From: Tetragonia tetragonoides
Lineage: Eukaryota > Streptophyta > Magnoliopsida > Caryophyllales > Aizoaceae
NCBI GenBank assembly: GCA_038025085.1
Contig: CM076142.1
Coordinates: 32,270,001 to 32,334,000 of the forward strand
Length of the DNA stretch: 64,000 bases
Reading direction: 5' to 3'
A model generated the notes under the pieces. That model searched no databases. It saw only the letters and a list, made by a program, of their open reading frames with translations, and was not told where the DNA came from. Within the stretch, counting starts at the first letter, position 1; each line of letters starts with the position of its first letter. Below, piece by piece: positions 24,154 to 35,484 of the stretch. Made by a program: the position numbers and the translations under genes.

Positions 24154-24809
24154 TCTATTTTTACTATTCTTGCCAAATATATCCTACAGTTCAGGTACTA
24201 ACTCTTGAGGCTCAATAAATTAATTGCCTAATTGTTTAGTTTCTAGTAGTCATAATGTAGATATCATGCTAGTACACGTTTTTTTATCGCTTACTAAATA
24301 TGGTCTGTCTAGTCGTTGTGCTGACCAATTTGCATGTCTAAATAAAGGTTAAAAATAAATGTTGTGATGCTTGTGATGAACCAATTAATAGTCTAAGTCT
24401 AGGTTGTTAATCCGGTTTGTGTGGGAATCATGGCTTTAAATTATTAAGCAAACTTGAGTTAGTAGAGGCCGTCATAATACGGGCAAGTTCGGTGCCTAAC
24501 ACCTTTCCACCTCGTACCATCGCCCCGAACCCTTTATTCTTGGGTACTCATATGTTCTATATGAGCGGGAGTTTTTCTAAACACATTATCAGTTCACTTA
24601 TCGCGCTATTAGGTTGTCCCTTTGGATTGTCCCTTCGATAAAACGCCGATAGCAGATTTGTGACCTCTTTCATGGTTTTTATTCACTTCAAGTCTTTACA
24701 AAAGCTTTTCTAACTAGATTTCCCTTGAACTTATCTAAAGCCCCCAACTTACAAATTTTCTATAAGGGCGCACTCCGTGGCCGTAGAAATCCCGGGTCGT
24801 TACACCCTC

Positions 24810-25133
24810 CCCTAACCTTTCACTTTTTATCTCCTACCTGCCAACCATCATCAGCACTTGACGAAAATTTTCTCTCCGGCGGAAGGCCCACTCTCTACTC
24901 TTGGACTCTCTTTGTCTCTACTCTTCTCTGGGCAAGATGGGGAGATCAGTTGAGCTGTGGGCTGATGTGGTAATTGAGATAGTAAAGGGGCAGTACTTTA
25001 TTGGGGGTTTAGATCTAGTGGTTTCGGGGTGGTTGAGGTAGGGATTTGAGACAGGAGAGAGATCAAAGAGATTACAAAGAAGTTGTGTCATGGTGGTTTA
25101 GGCAGAAGTTGGGTCGGGAGAGAATAAATGGCT

Positions 25134-25182
<49 letters not shown>

Positions 25183-25777
25183 GTTATGGTGGTGGTGGTT
25201 GGTGGTTTGAGAGGAGAGAGATTTACTTGTGGTCTGGTTAGAAAGAAAAGAGCGGTTACAGTGGTAGTGGATGGAGGAGAGACAGAAAATGGGTGGTTAC
25301 AATGGTGGTGGTTGGTGGAAAGGGGGGCAGAGAAGGAAAATAAAGGACCAATATCGGAAAAAATCATGCTATAATTGACTCACATTGAACCTCGTTTCAA
25401 TTTAAAGTATAAACATAGATACATGATGTACGGAGTATATAAAATTTTCTATTGTAAAGTACAAAGTTCAATTACATAAATGATTAATTTACACATACTT
25501 TGACGAGGATAACTATATGTGTATATATGTATATGTGTGTGTATAAAAAAAAATTATGGGAATATATATTTAATTTGCTGATGTTTTATATAAGCATTAA
25601 ATTATCTACAATGGTTTTCAAATATGCTATTAGCTAAGGTTACGTTTTTTTATGAGCTAATTAATCCTCTAGCATACCCATATAGCATGCAATTAGTACT
25701 CTAATAATTATCACATTAGCGATCCCTTCTATTCCATCCACTCTTTCGAAAAAAAATGCTTATCATACCCTCTCTCA
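24810..25777. other. Intergenic DNA with GA and GGT-rich simple sequence
   Basis: A (GA)n run lies at 25138-25177, followed by GGT/GGTT-rich sequence to 25320. After 25380 the DNA is AT-rich with TATG/TG repeats near 25505-25545. Frames across the simple sequence are repetitive and not genes. Confidence 0.6.
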
Positions 25778-26218
25778 TTGATTCGGCTTGGGCCTACCAC
25801 CGGTATTTTGGCCAGAGGGTTTGCCCCTAAGTTATTGTTTTTCCATCCTTTTAATCTAGTTTTCTTAGTTAGATTTTTTGTAGGGCTATTAATAAACTCT
25901 CCTTTGGTGAGTGGTTGTTTCATTCTTCGCGTTCCTCAGAGTTTGATTTTTCCCATGTTCATTGGGGTTTCATGGACTTTTGTATTTGGATTAAAAGTTT
26001 ATGATTCGAGAAAACAAGTTCAATTTACTAATTGTCAAGAGAATCAGTACTTGCAAATACCTGCAAAACGTTCCATGCACTTCTTCAATCGTAGGAAAAA
26101 TGCATTGGCATCCCGTTTACTTTATAGTGTTATTGTTGTAATTTATGCCAGATTTCTTGCAGCCGATGATCAATTGTCAGTCATCCACGGAGCCGACGAA
26201 AATGTTGATTTCAAGTAG
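25778..26218 (+). CDS. Hypothetical 146-residue open frame, weak
   Basis: An ATG-initiated frame runs from MIRLGPTTGILARGFAPK with a hydrophobic first half (VFLVRFFVGLLIN, a possible membrane segment at about residues 27-42) to a hydrophilic second half ending GADENVDFK. No family is recognised. The opposite strand also has an open frame (25729-25923). The surrounding DNA is AT-rich, with no obvious promoter or splice context. It may be a chance frame or a fragment of an organelle or transposon gene. Confidence 0.2.
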   Translation: MIRLGPTTGILARGFAPKLLFFHPFNLVFLVRFFVGLLINSPLVSGCFILRVPQSLIFPMFIGVSWTFVFGLKVYDSRKQVQFTNCQENQYLQIPAKRSMHFFNRRKNALASRLLYSVIVVIYARFLAADDQLSVIHGADENVDFK

Positions 26219-28599
26219 TGATCTTGGGATTGGTATTTGCAATTGTCACTTATTGACAGAGCTGATCAATAGACTAATTTAAAGCATTGATGGTGTAGTC
26301 ATATTCATCTTTGTTAATTTAGAATTATACTTGTTGAAAGATATTCGTCTTTGTAGATAACGACTGACTTATTATGAACAAATGAAATTCTCTTTTGTTT
26401 ACAAAATAATAATCAAACACACTATCACAAATGCTAAGGCCTATAGGTGACCCCACAAATTATACGTCACAGACAAGTATCATTAAAATAGAGTTAATGC
26501 CGCTTTTATGTCTCAACTTTCTTTTATGTTAATTAGTTTTAAGCTAACGGGTTTGATTTACTTTCTTAACCGATGACTCTAATTTTATTAGTGACATATT
26601 CTCTCTCTCAACTTATTTTCTCTTATGTATTAGGTATATAAATGCTCTTATGTATTACATATTAAGGTTTTGATCTCATGACCTTAATTTTAGATTCTGT
26701 TCAATTTATTTCAATTCAATCAATCATCATTTTTCGTTTTAGTTTAATTTAGTTTAATTCAGTGTAATTTACTCCAATCGGGCTTTGTTCATGCATAGAC
26801 CCATAAATCATTTTTTATTTCAATATACTTCCATAATGATACATTTGTAATTATAAATACTACAAGCATACTTTAAAATAAACTCAATATTGAACAAGTT
26901 ATGATGAGTTATAAAGAAGCAAAGATGAATTAGAGAAAAAATCAATTTAATAAGGTTCCATTAGTCCAATTCAATTATATTTAGATAAAAAGGATGCAGT
27001 TTTATATAAGCTAACCATTTATCTGCTATTATATATTGCATTTGCATATATACATGCCCACCAATTTAGATTATTGGAGCAACATCGAAGGTATACCCAT
27101 CAAGATCAGTAGTAGAAAAGATGAAAAAGAAGTGAAGATGCCCATTGGGTAATGAGCCTCTTTATCTCTTTTCTTCTTTTCCTTTTTCTCTCTTTATTTC
27201 TTTTTTATCCAACCCATGAAAGAGAGCATGCTGTTGTTGGGATGTTTTCTCGCCACTTTTTGACTTTTGAGGCAAAATTTTGTGTGTGATCACTAAGCTC
27301 CCTTTTTTTAAACCACAACACTAAAAAAGGAGGGATCATCGCAAAACACATTGAGTTTAAGACAATCGATTGTTTTTGATTCCTTTGATTTCCCAATAGG
27401 CCAAAGCAGCATACAATCATTAAATTTTAATCATTGCCATTTGCTTGGTTTGATCCCATTTTCTCTCCCACGGGATTCGGGCGATCAAGCTCTTTCCGTG
27501 TGGACATAATGGCATTTTGTTGATTTCAGTAGTCAAATTATGTAGGCACTCCACTTTTAATCTAGTACTCAAACAGTAAAGGTTTTTCAACCATAGTCAT
27601 AGATGTTCACAAACTCTTCTTTTAAACTCGGAACTTAAATCCGAAGTTTATAGTGAATTCTTAATCTTATTCTTAGTTTGTAAAATGGAATATCTAATAC
27701 GATTATTTTACATTGTCATTTATTCGCACCTTTCTTTCTAACAAGCGAAAATATTTAATAGCGAACGCAGATAGAAGAGTCAATTATGAAAGGGTTCAAT
27801 CCAAAAACTTCTACAGAACAGTCTCAGTGTGAGAATAATTTGGGGTGGATTGATTGAATGATGCTAATATAAATGTGCGCATATGATGTATGTGTAAGAT
27901 AACTACTATTTTAGTAGCCTATCTAATAATTAATAAAAGATACAGTAATTATAAAAAAAAAAAACAAAAAAACTATGTTACTTTTAATTGTATTATCGTC
28001 ATACGATCTCACACAAGACCTTCTCGTATTAATAACCAAACATTCCGCTCCATCAAAATAAAGAGGAAAAGCATACTAAAATTTGAGGAAAGCAAGCAGT
28101 GGGTCTGGAATAGTCAGATTGTGAATTTGATCAAGTTAACTTTATAGCAAAATCTGAAGGCGATTAAAAACAAGTGATAGTGCTTTTTTGTCTCAGATCA
28201 ACAGTACGTTTGTGGTCTTCATTCTCTAAGCAGATAAACAGCTACTTAGAGCAACATGGTGGTACTTTTTTGGGGAGGCAACATTTCTGCCAAAAAGAGA
28301 CGATACTAGAGTAAATAGACTAGTCATTGACATCAAAAGACTCATTCTTGTCCAAGGTAACAAAAGAATTATTCCCTTCTCAAATTCACATGGCCGCTTA
28401 TCCCTTCAAATCTTTTAGACATTACATTGAAACTAGGTTTTAAATTTCGTCCCATCAACACTTTTGTGCCTCTTTGTTGAAGCACCCAAAGAAGCCTTGA
28501 GAAGTAGAAAGACAATGAATCCTACATTCCCAGAAAAGGAAAATGCAACAGCTACTGACAGCACCGGTTCATGCCGCTCTTCACTAATGTTAAAACGCT
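26219..28599. other. AT-rich intergenic DNA
   Basis: There are no genes or recognised repeats. Local simple sequence includes 'caattcaattcaat' and 'agtttaatttagtttaattcag' words near 26700-26770 and an A-rich tract near 27955-27970. Confidence 0.5.
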
Positions 28600-28613
28600 T
28601 TATAGAATTCTCT

Positions 28614-29094
28614 TTTTTTTTTTGGGAAAAGAAATTCCATTAATTGAAAGCCATACGACACTTACAAGAAGGATTGAATTCAACAAGAAATAGATCTAAA
28701 ACATCAGAATACATTCGAATGAAAAAGCTATGTAGCACTAGAGATTCAACAATTCCGATCGGCTTCCATTTAATAGCGGAAGACTCTGCTATAGCTTTGA
28801 ATACTCCAATCCGACATCGTAGACCACCTCTTGATAGAATAGATCCGCCAAAGTACCATACGAACAACAAAACAAAAACTAACAATACTCTCAAAAAGTG
28901 AGAGACAGCTGAACCCAATGAATGAGACAAAATAACTCTCACAGATGGAGAGAATGATATTATTCGACATACTAAAACTAAAAAACAGAACAAAACAATG
29001 AAACAAAAAGAATTGGGGTTACATTAGCAAAGAACTACTAATGGCAACCGCTAAACCAAAAAGCGGCTAGGGTTTTTTGGGAGGAATGAGAGAG
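28614..29094 (-). mobile_element. 481-bp LINE-like retroposon with 14-bp TSD
   Basis: The insertion is bounded by TTATAGAATTCTCT (28600-28613) and TTATAGAATCCTCT (29095-29108), a 14-bp TSD with one mismatch. On the minus strand it ends 'ggctttcaattaatgg..' followed by a poly(A) tail, typical of plant LINE 3' ends. Its 5' end (CTCTCATTCC..., with 'aaaccctagccgc') looks like a LINE 5' leader. It thus appears to be a short, internally deleted element or a LINE-mobilised sequence. Translated frames are open for 117 residues but not recognised. Confidence 0.8.
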
Positions 29095-29108
29095 TTATAG
29101 AATCCTCT

Positions 29109-30110
29109 CTTTGAAAGAAGGGACGCTCCCGAAATTTTCTTTTGAGAAAAACCAGTTCATCATATCTGATCTAAAAGAAACCTTAATATTCAGTTTTACT
29201 AACAAGATCAGTTGTTCTGCCAGCATCAAGATGCAGTAAAAAGGCGTGTTGTGCGACAATCTAACAAATCATCTCTAACGGCATATATAATAATTGAATC
29301 TCTACCTTTGAATCATGTACATAACAATTAAACTACTAATCACTGCAGAAGCAATCAGAGCCTGAAGAGATAGCACCGCAAGCAAAATTCAGATATACGC
29401 AGAGGCGGAGGGTTAAGAAAATACAGGCAGAAGCCAAGCTAATGATAAAGAATAAGATGATGATGATCAGCAATTACTGGCTAATAATTGGGTCATCTAT
29501 ACACATTAGGACAACAGGCTACACCTTATGACATGCTTATATTGACATTGCAGCAACCCAGATGCAGTACAATAATTCGATTATTCAACTGTGATCTTAA
29601 AAGCATGGGATTAATGTAATAATGGTTACACAGAAGCCAGAACTTTCCATTAACTGTGAAACTAGTAATTAACTAATTAAAACAGGAAGAATGAAAGATC
29701 TACCTAAAAAGGAAGGATGAATAAAAAAACACTGTGGGACTGTAACCACAACAGGACAGCACAGTCTATCACCAATATCAGAAAATATACCACCCTCACT
29801 GAAACAACAAAATCTTGATCAGATAAGACAGCAGAGGTCATAATTCAGTATAGCAAAAGACAGAAATTGGGTTTCCTCTGAATAAGCATGGCAAAATAAA
29901 CAACATAAAGGGAAAAAGAACAGCACTTGTTAATGGAAACAAATAAAACATGTATTTGTTATTATAGTGATGTAGTCATTGATCAGAGAAGGATATTGCT
30001 GAACTTGAAACCTTAATTGCAGCCAATTTTAAACAGGAGGCTTGTTTTGCATTACACAAATTGCACCAAATTTCTAATATTAATCAAAACCAACACCTGA
30101 ATCTTCAATG
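29109..30110. other. Downstream flank of the OCTOPUS-like gene
   Basis: AT-rich sequence without genes. The part next to 30110 must include the 3' untranslated region of the gene on the minus strand. I could not fix a polyadenylation site. Confidence 0.5.
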
Positions 30111-32345
30111 TCAATACAATCTCAGCACACTCCTTGCAAAGGAATGTGAATAAGCTGGCTTAGGTTTCCCAGAACCACCCCTTCGACTGCCTCTCATCGG
30201 TGTCACGTAGAACCGTAACATCCCATTGTCAGCATAGTTTGGAGAGTACCTTGCACTCCTATTCCTCTCCAACACAAATTCATCCTTCTTCTTTCTACCA
30301 TTAGCCTCTACGCTACCCTTCCTAAGACTCCCAAATGAACCACCCACATTATATGAATTCCTCCAGCTCACACTGCTGTTACTTCGAAACACATTTCGAT
30401 TGAATCCTCCTCTTGGATCACCACCATAACCGTCTCTTCTTAACTCCTGCCATGACTCAGACAACGACCTCTCCACCCCATTTGCCCTACTATACCTATC
30501 ATCATCCTCATCCTTAGCATTCCCACGACGATAAATCAAACCCCAAATGTTCCAAGCCCTCCATCTCCTCGACTTTTTCGACCCCTTCCTGTCCCCATTC
30601 CCAATCACAGACGCATTATCCCGGAAACCCATATCAAAACTCTCCGAACAATCATCTCGAAGAGAATTAGAATGCTGCAAGTTCAAAGCCCTCAAATCTC
30701 TCAAATCCCTTGAATCCCTCAAATCCCTAGAATCCCTCTCACCAGCTAAACTACCCGGTGAGATCTTCGCATTACACCCATTGACACTGTTACTATTAAT
30801 ACTATTACTAACATTCTTCATCTCATCCATCTCAGCAACAACAGCAGCAGCAGTTTTCCTAATTGAACTCGACCTATCAAGACTCTTCCTCCTCCTAGAT
30901 GACGAATCCGAGTAATAATCCTTAGTCTGCAATGCACCCCCAGGAACATACCCCTCATCCCCATTAATCGAAACCGAGCTCCTCCTGGGCTCTTCAACAG
31001 GAATCTGACCATCTTTCCTCGTAACCACCACAACCGGATCATCCTCCACAACTGAAACCATAGGTGGAGGAACCGGAGCCGATACAATCCTCGGAAAATT
31101 AGTCATCCTCCCAGTCAAATACCCATCCCAAGAAGCCCTTGGTTCATCAAATGAACCCCTTGGATCATCAAACCCAAATGAAATCCTCCCAGCGTCAACT
31201 GAATACCTCCCAGCATCAACTGAAAACCTACCCACATCAAAAGATAACCTAGGATCAGTATCACAGGATCTCCTCCCATACCCATAATCAGCAATTTCTG
31301 ATTGTGTATCCCTGTAATTTCTCCTACTCCCCTTTTTCCCACTACTAACTTGAACTGTATGTGACCCATTATGCTTCTTCATCATTTTCCCCTGACTGTT
31401 GTGTTTTTTTGTCCATGCCCTCAATTTTTTGCTAAAAACTGAAGCTGCTGACCAAAAACTCCCTGCTATTTCCTTCAAATCTTTACTACCCACCTTCTTA
31501 TTTTGTGAATCTAGATCAATGTGGTCTTTCATTGTCTTCAAATCCGTAGTCTTCTGATTTTCTCTCTCCTCCCCCCCAATTTGCTGCTCCCCTGAACACG
31601 ATTCAGATTTATTAACAATACCAATACCAATACCAATTTCTTCCTCTACAGTTTCTCCTTCTTCAACAATTTCTTCAATTTCATTATTATTACCACCATT
31701 ATTACTATCATGAAATTCCTCTTCTTCTTCTTCTTCTTCCTCTTCTTCGTGTAACACCCCCACGTGATTTGGCTGCTGTTCGTCACCTCCACCTCCCTGA
31801 GACTCAATCACTACCGTCGAAATCGAATCTCCCAAAATGACGTCATCATCATTAATAATATTAATATTAATATTAATATTATTATTAATGACAGGAAGAG
31901 GACGGTGGTGATGAGATTGTGACTCTTGAGAGAAGAGAGAGAAAAGAGTACTTCTCCCTCTAACGTCACAAGATTTTCTCTGAGGCTCAAATGCACTACT
32001 AGATGAGAATCCAAGGAACCCACCCTCGTTTTTCCCGCCGGAAAACGACTTCGTTCGTCGGAGCTCCGGTAAGAACGAACTCGAACTGGGCCTTCCTCGT
32101 ACTAATGCCGGCCCACTAGGCCCACCACCTTCGTTGTTGGGCTTGATGAACAGCGATTTTATAGCTGATGAGGCTGATTTACGGCCCGAACACACACTAT
32201 TATTGTTGTTGCTGTTGTTGTCTAAAACGGCGAGACGCTCGCAAAGACAAGAAGGGCAGAAACCGGTGAACTGCTCATCAGGATGACGGTTGCAGTTAGT
32301 AGAGCTCCGCTGTGGTTGCGGTGGTTGTGGCGGATTATTATTCAT
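30111..32345 (-). CDS. OPS: OCTOPUS-family protein (UPF0503/DUF740)
   Basis: An intact single-exon gene of 744 residues. Arabidopsis OCTOPUS is a polarly localised, membrane-associated protein of provascular and phloem cells that promotes protophloem differentiation and links to brassinosteroid signalling. Visible family signatures are the Cys-rich N-terminus (C18, C30, C33, C35 in CNRHPDEQFTGFCPSCLCERL without its last residue), LRRTKSFS at 95-102, an 11-Glu run at 200-210, FWSAASVFSKKL at 297-308, SxDxGR repeats at 368-387, DEPRASWDG at 400-408, RRRKSLDRSSSIRKTAA at 484-500, WGLIYRR at 601-607 and NGMLRFYVTPMR at 707-718. There is no transmembrane segment, as expected. The start is the ATG at 32345: the frame extends upstream to 32369 without another ATG, and MNNNPPQPP resembles the family N-terminus. 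It could be OPS or an OPS-like paralogue. Confidence 0.95.
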   Translation of the reverse strand: MNNNPPQPPQPQRSSTNCNRHPDEQFTGFCPSCLCERLAVLDNNSNNNNSVCSGRKSASSAIKSLFIKPNNEGGGPSGPALVRGRPSSSSFLPELRRTKSFSGGKNEGGFLGFSSSSAFEPQRKSCDVRGRSTLFSLFSQESQSHHHRPLPVINNNINININIINDDDVILGDSISTVVIESQGGGGDEQQPNHVGVLHEEEEEEEEEEEFHDSNNGGNNNEIEEIVEEGETVEEEIGIGIGIVNKSESCSGEQQIGGEERENQKTTDLKTMKDHIDLDSQNKKVGSKDLKEIAGSFWSAASVFSKKLRAWTKKHNSQGKMMKKHNGSHTVQVSSGKKGSRRNYRDTQSEIADYGYGRRSCDTDPRLSFDVGRFSVDAGRYSVDAGRISFGFDDPRGSFDEPRASWDGYLTGRMTNFPRIVSAPVPPPMVSVVEDDPVVVVTRKDGQIPVEEPRRSSVSINGDEGYVPGGALQTKDYYSDSSSRRRKSLDRSSSIRKTAAAVVAEMDEMKNVSNSINSNSVNGCNAKISPGSLAGERDSRDLRDSRDLRDLRALNLQHSNSLRDDCSESFDMGFRDNASVIGNGDRKGSKKSRRWRAWNIWGLIYRRGNAKDEDDDRYSRANGVERSLSESWQELRRDGYGGDPRGGFNRNVFRSNSSVSWRNSYNVGGSFGSLRKGSVEANGRKKKDEFVLERNRSARYSPNYADNGMLRFYVTPMRGSRRGGSGKPKPAYSHSFARSVLRLY

Positions 32346-32830
32346 GCCAAACCCAAACCCAAACCACAACCGTTAATTTAATTTTAACTTAATTTCCTAC
32401 TATACTAGCTGCATTATATTTCTGGGAAGAGAGAGAAAATATTATCAAAGAGAGAATGAATGAGAGTTTGTTTGTTGTAATTTGTAAATGAGGTTTCTCT
32501 AACGGGCTGATGTTGTTGTAGGTTGAAGGAGAAACAGGAGAGGAGAGAGAAAAGAGGGAGCAAAAAGTAACGGGAAAACGATGGGAAAATGGTTTGGTCT
32601 GAAAGAGAGAAAGAAAGAGAGTTGTTTTTGTTTTTGGTTTGGGTTTTTGTTTTTGGTTATGGTCTCTTTTTTTAATGTCCGAGACTGTCGTGTTTGTGCT
32701 TTCTCTTTCTCACTGGGTGTGTCCTTCAGTCTCGCAATTTGTCTAATATTGGTTTGCTTTTTCGGTTGGGGCTAATTCTTTTACGGGGGTACGCGTACGC
32801 GTACATATCCTATGAAAAGGACGGATACAC
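32346..32830 (-). promoter_or_regulatory. Leader and promoter region of the OCTOPUS-like gene
   Basis: On the minus strand the sequence just upstream of the ATG is pyrimidine-rich (CTCTCTC and TTCTCTC blocks at 32420-32560), typical of plant leaders. No clear TATA box was found. An exact 16-bp palindrome lies about 445 bp upstream of the ATG. An open frame on the opposite strand at 32581-32775 has no known family and is taken as chance. Confidence 0.5.
32789..32804. promoter_or_regulatory. 16-bp perfect palindrome GTACGCGTACGCGTAC
   Basis: This exact palindrome of three overlapping GTACGC/GCGTAC units lies in the putative promoter. CGCG cores are recognised by several plant factor families (for example CAMTA, vCGCGb), so it is a candidate regulatory site. 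The role is an inference. Confidence 0.5.
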
Positions 32831-32937
32831 CCTTTTGTTGGGTATTGAATTGTATTGATGAACTAGTAACAAAGCAAAACATAACGGATCGTTTTAAGTT
32901 GGTTTTTCGAGTAATCTGAAAAATCATTAACTAATAA

Positions 32938-32966
32938 GTACGGATTACGGATTACGGATTACGGAT
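32938..32966. repeat. 7-bp tandem repeat (ggattac), about four copies
   Basis: The unit 'ggattac' repeats within 'tacggattacggattacgg' and onward. It is not the plant telomere repeat. Confidence 0.9.
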
Positions 32967-33652
32967 TTGGACTTGTTTCCGTTTTTCTTTTGTCTTTGAT
33001 GTATTACGTGATATCAAGTATTGAAATTGAAACGGGTTTAAAAATTAAAATTGGTGATATTGAAACTGGCGATTTAATTTTATTCCAAAAATAGAGATTG
33101 GTTCCAATCAATTTTAATTTCAGTTTTGGTTCTAATTAATTTCAATTTCGATACCTAACTTTTCAAAGTCGGGATCGGTTAGGTACCCACTAACCAGTAG
33201 AGCATAAAATATTTACAAGACTTTTATCATGGTAAGAAATCAAAGATGGTTAATGTTTAGTAATATTTGTAATTTAAATAACTGTATTTGTAATTTTAGT
33301 AATTTGATGATTTTTTTTAATATTAGTAATGTAATTATTGAATTCGTTATTTAAAATTTTGATTTACAATGTTATGATTTGGTTATTATATTGATTTTAA
33401 AAATGTTTTTCTTTTTAGTGAATTATGATTTATTGGAGTGACATTTAAATTTTCTTTATTATTATTAATATATACAATTATTTGATTCCAAAAAATAACG
33501 ATATTGGATTTTAATATAGACTTGTATACTCATAAACTTTGTTGTTACCTAGGATCCAATCCCTAAAAGTAGGATTTGTAGAAACTAATTTCAATTTCAT
33601 TTTTCAAAATTAGGAACCAACAAAACCAATTCAATGATGGGTAGTGCAATAC
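32967..33652. other. AT-rich intergenic DNA with 'aattgaaac / ggttcc-aat' low complexity
   Basis: No gene. Short imperfect repeats of 'aattttaatttcagtttt' type lie at 33010-33160, and pure AT-rich sequence follows. Confidence 0.5.
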
Positions 33653-33657
33653 CCCGT

Positions 33658-35169
33658 TGTAAGGATCCGGGATTTCTACGGCCACAGAGTGCGTCCTTAT
33701 CGAAAATTTGTAAGCTGGAGATTTAGATAAGTTTAAGGGACCATCGAGTTAGAAAAGCTTTTGTAAAGACTTAAATTGAATAAAAACCATGAAAGAGGTC
33801 ACAAATCTGCTATCGGCGTTTTATCGTAGGGACAAACCGAAGGGATAATCCGGAGGGACAACCCAATAGCGCGATAAGTGAACTGATCATGTTTTTAGAA
33901 AGACTCCCGCTCATATAGAATATATGAGTACCCAAGAATAATAGGTTCGGGGGCGAAGGTACGAGGCGGAAAGGTGTTAGGCACCCAACTCCCCCATTTT
34001 ATGACAAACTCTACTAACTCAAGTTTGCTTAATAATTTAAAGACATAATTCCCATGCAAAACCAGATTAACAACCTAAACTTAGACTGTTAATTGGTTCA
34101 TCACAAGCATCACAATATTTATTTTTAACCCTTATTTAGACATGCATTTGTTTTGACAAGTTGAGCAGCACAACGATTATATAGACAATATTTAGTAAGC
34201 AATAAAACGTTATTCTATCATGATATCTACATAATGACTACTGGAAAAAAAAACAGTTAAGCAATTAATTTAATTTGAGCCCTCAGGAATTTGTACCTGA
34301 ACTGTAGGCTATATTTGACAAGAATAGTAAAAAAAGATCTCAAGTTTGAAAGAAAGAGGGGGAAACTCAGTGTTAATACTCCTGAGAATAGAGGTTGTCA
34401 ACTGTAGACGATGTGTTTTGAACTGAAGGTGAAAGGTTGTATTTATAGGCGTGGAAAGTAGGGTTTGACGGCAAAAATTGAGCTGAAAAACGAGACGGGC
34501 TTAAAAAAGGAGTCGAGCCCGAAGCAGGGTCAGCGCCGCTAGCGGCCCTGGGTTTTATCCCAGGGCTGCTGACTGCTGTCAGCTTGCCAGTTGGATGTTT
34601 GCCGGGCCATATCTCAATTGTTTGGGCTCCGAATTAGATGATTCAAGATGAGTTAGAAAGCTTATTGGGTCTAGTTTCAAATGGCTTTGGTTTCAGATCC
34701 AAATGTGTTATGGATCTCGAGATATACCCAAAAGCGTAAGGAGATGTCAGTTTTAGAGTACGCATCAATGTTGAGCTCGTAACTCCTTGGTTGGAAATGT
34801 GGTGTGGTCTCATGATATGTCATTGGAAAGATATTTGAATAAAGAATCCAAAGATATAAGACTCACAAATTAATTCAATCAAATGAACTCCCAAATGGGG
34901 CTGGAAACACGGTCCACAGTATTTGGCTACATCTGTTTTGACCCCTAATTTCGTTTGGCGATAACTCTTAGGTGCGGAATCATATTTGGACACGGAAGAA
35001 AGCAATGAAAATCTCTTGAAAGGAGTTTTTAAATGAAGGAGTGATCGAGGAAAAACATGAGACCTTATTTTACCTATCAATGCAAAAATCGCAGTTCAAG
35101 TTTATAAATTACTCCTTTCATCATCGGGCTTTTGCGGAGAAATCTGAAGGCGCTTTTTTGGCGTCTATA
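33658..35169 (-). repeat. 3' LTR of the gag-only Tat element
   Basis: 1512 bp. The minus strand begins TATAGACGCC (usual TGTAGACGCC) and ends CCGGATCCTTACA. It has an extra segment of about 200 bp (34620-34830) not seen in the shorter LTR at 4828. The GCCGCTAGCGGC palindrome is at 34535-34546. Confidence 0.93.
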
Positions 35170-35183
35170 GAAGTCCCCACTTT
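35170..35183 (-). other. Polypurine tract
   Basis: On the minus strand the sequence just before the 3' LTR reads AAAGTGGGGACTTC. The same form, AAAGTGGGGGATTC, precedes the LTR at 50117-51648. Confidence 0.8.
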
Positions 35184-35484
35184 GATCGAGCTTGAGTAAA
35201 AGCGATGATCAAAGTATTCCGAAGGCGACATGTAGGATGCTGATGTGCACACGGTGTGTGAGAGTTTACAGTATGTATGCATATGAAGACAAATCTGAGT
35301 TGGGACATGCTTGTAGCGTGCTAAGATTTTATCTCTGTGAACACAAGAGAAATAAAGGTTATAGTTAGCAGGATAGAACACCGCTCGTAGATGATCTAAA
35401 CGTCTGTTGGGGACCTGTATTCAGAGTGAATGAAAAGATTAGTAATACTTTGAGAATGATCAACGTGGAGTGCTTCGACAAATA

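Larger units (their letters stand above)
18933..24804 (+). mobile_element. Solo Tat family A LTR, split by a nested retrotransposon
   Basis: The LTR begins TGTAGACGCC at 18933 and ends GGGTCGTTACA at 24804. It is flanked on both sides by CCCTC (18928-18932 and 24805-24809), a 5-bp TSD. No internal Tat sequence is present, so this is a solo LTR formed by recombination between two LTRs. It is broken at 19537-24153 by another element. The LTR has the same layout as the copy at 4828, including GC dyads (19310-19335) and a TATA region near 19420. Confidence 0.92.

Noticed and set aside
32346..32369. Extension of the OCTOPUS-like frame upstream by eight residues
   Set aside because: The upstream codon is TTG, not ATG. 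The ATG at 32345 gives an N-terminus like that of the family.
32581..32775. 64-residue plus-strand frame in the OCTOPUS promoter
   Set aside because: It is Phe/Val-rich with no family signature, and is the complement of a CT-rich leader.
32938..32966. Telomere-like repeat
   Set aside because: The unit is ggattac, not TTTAGGG, and there are only about four copies.
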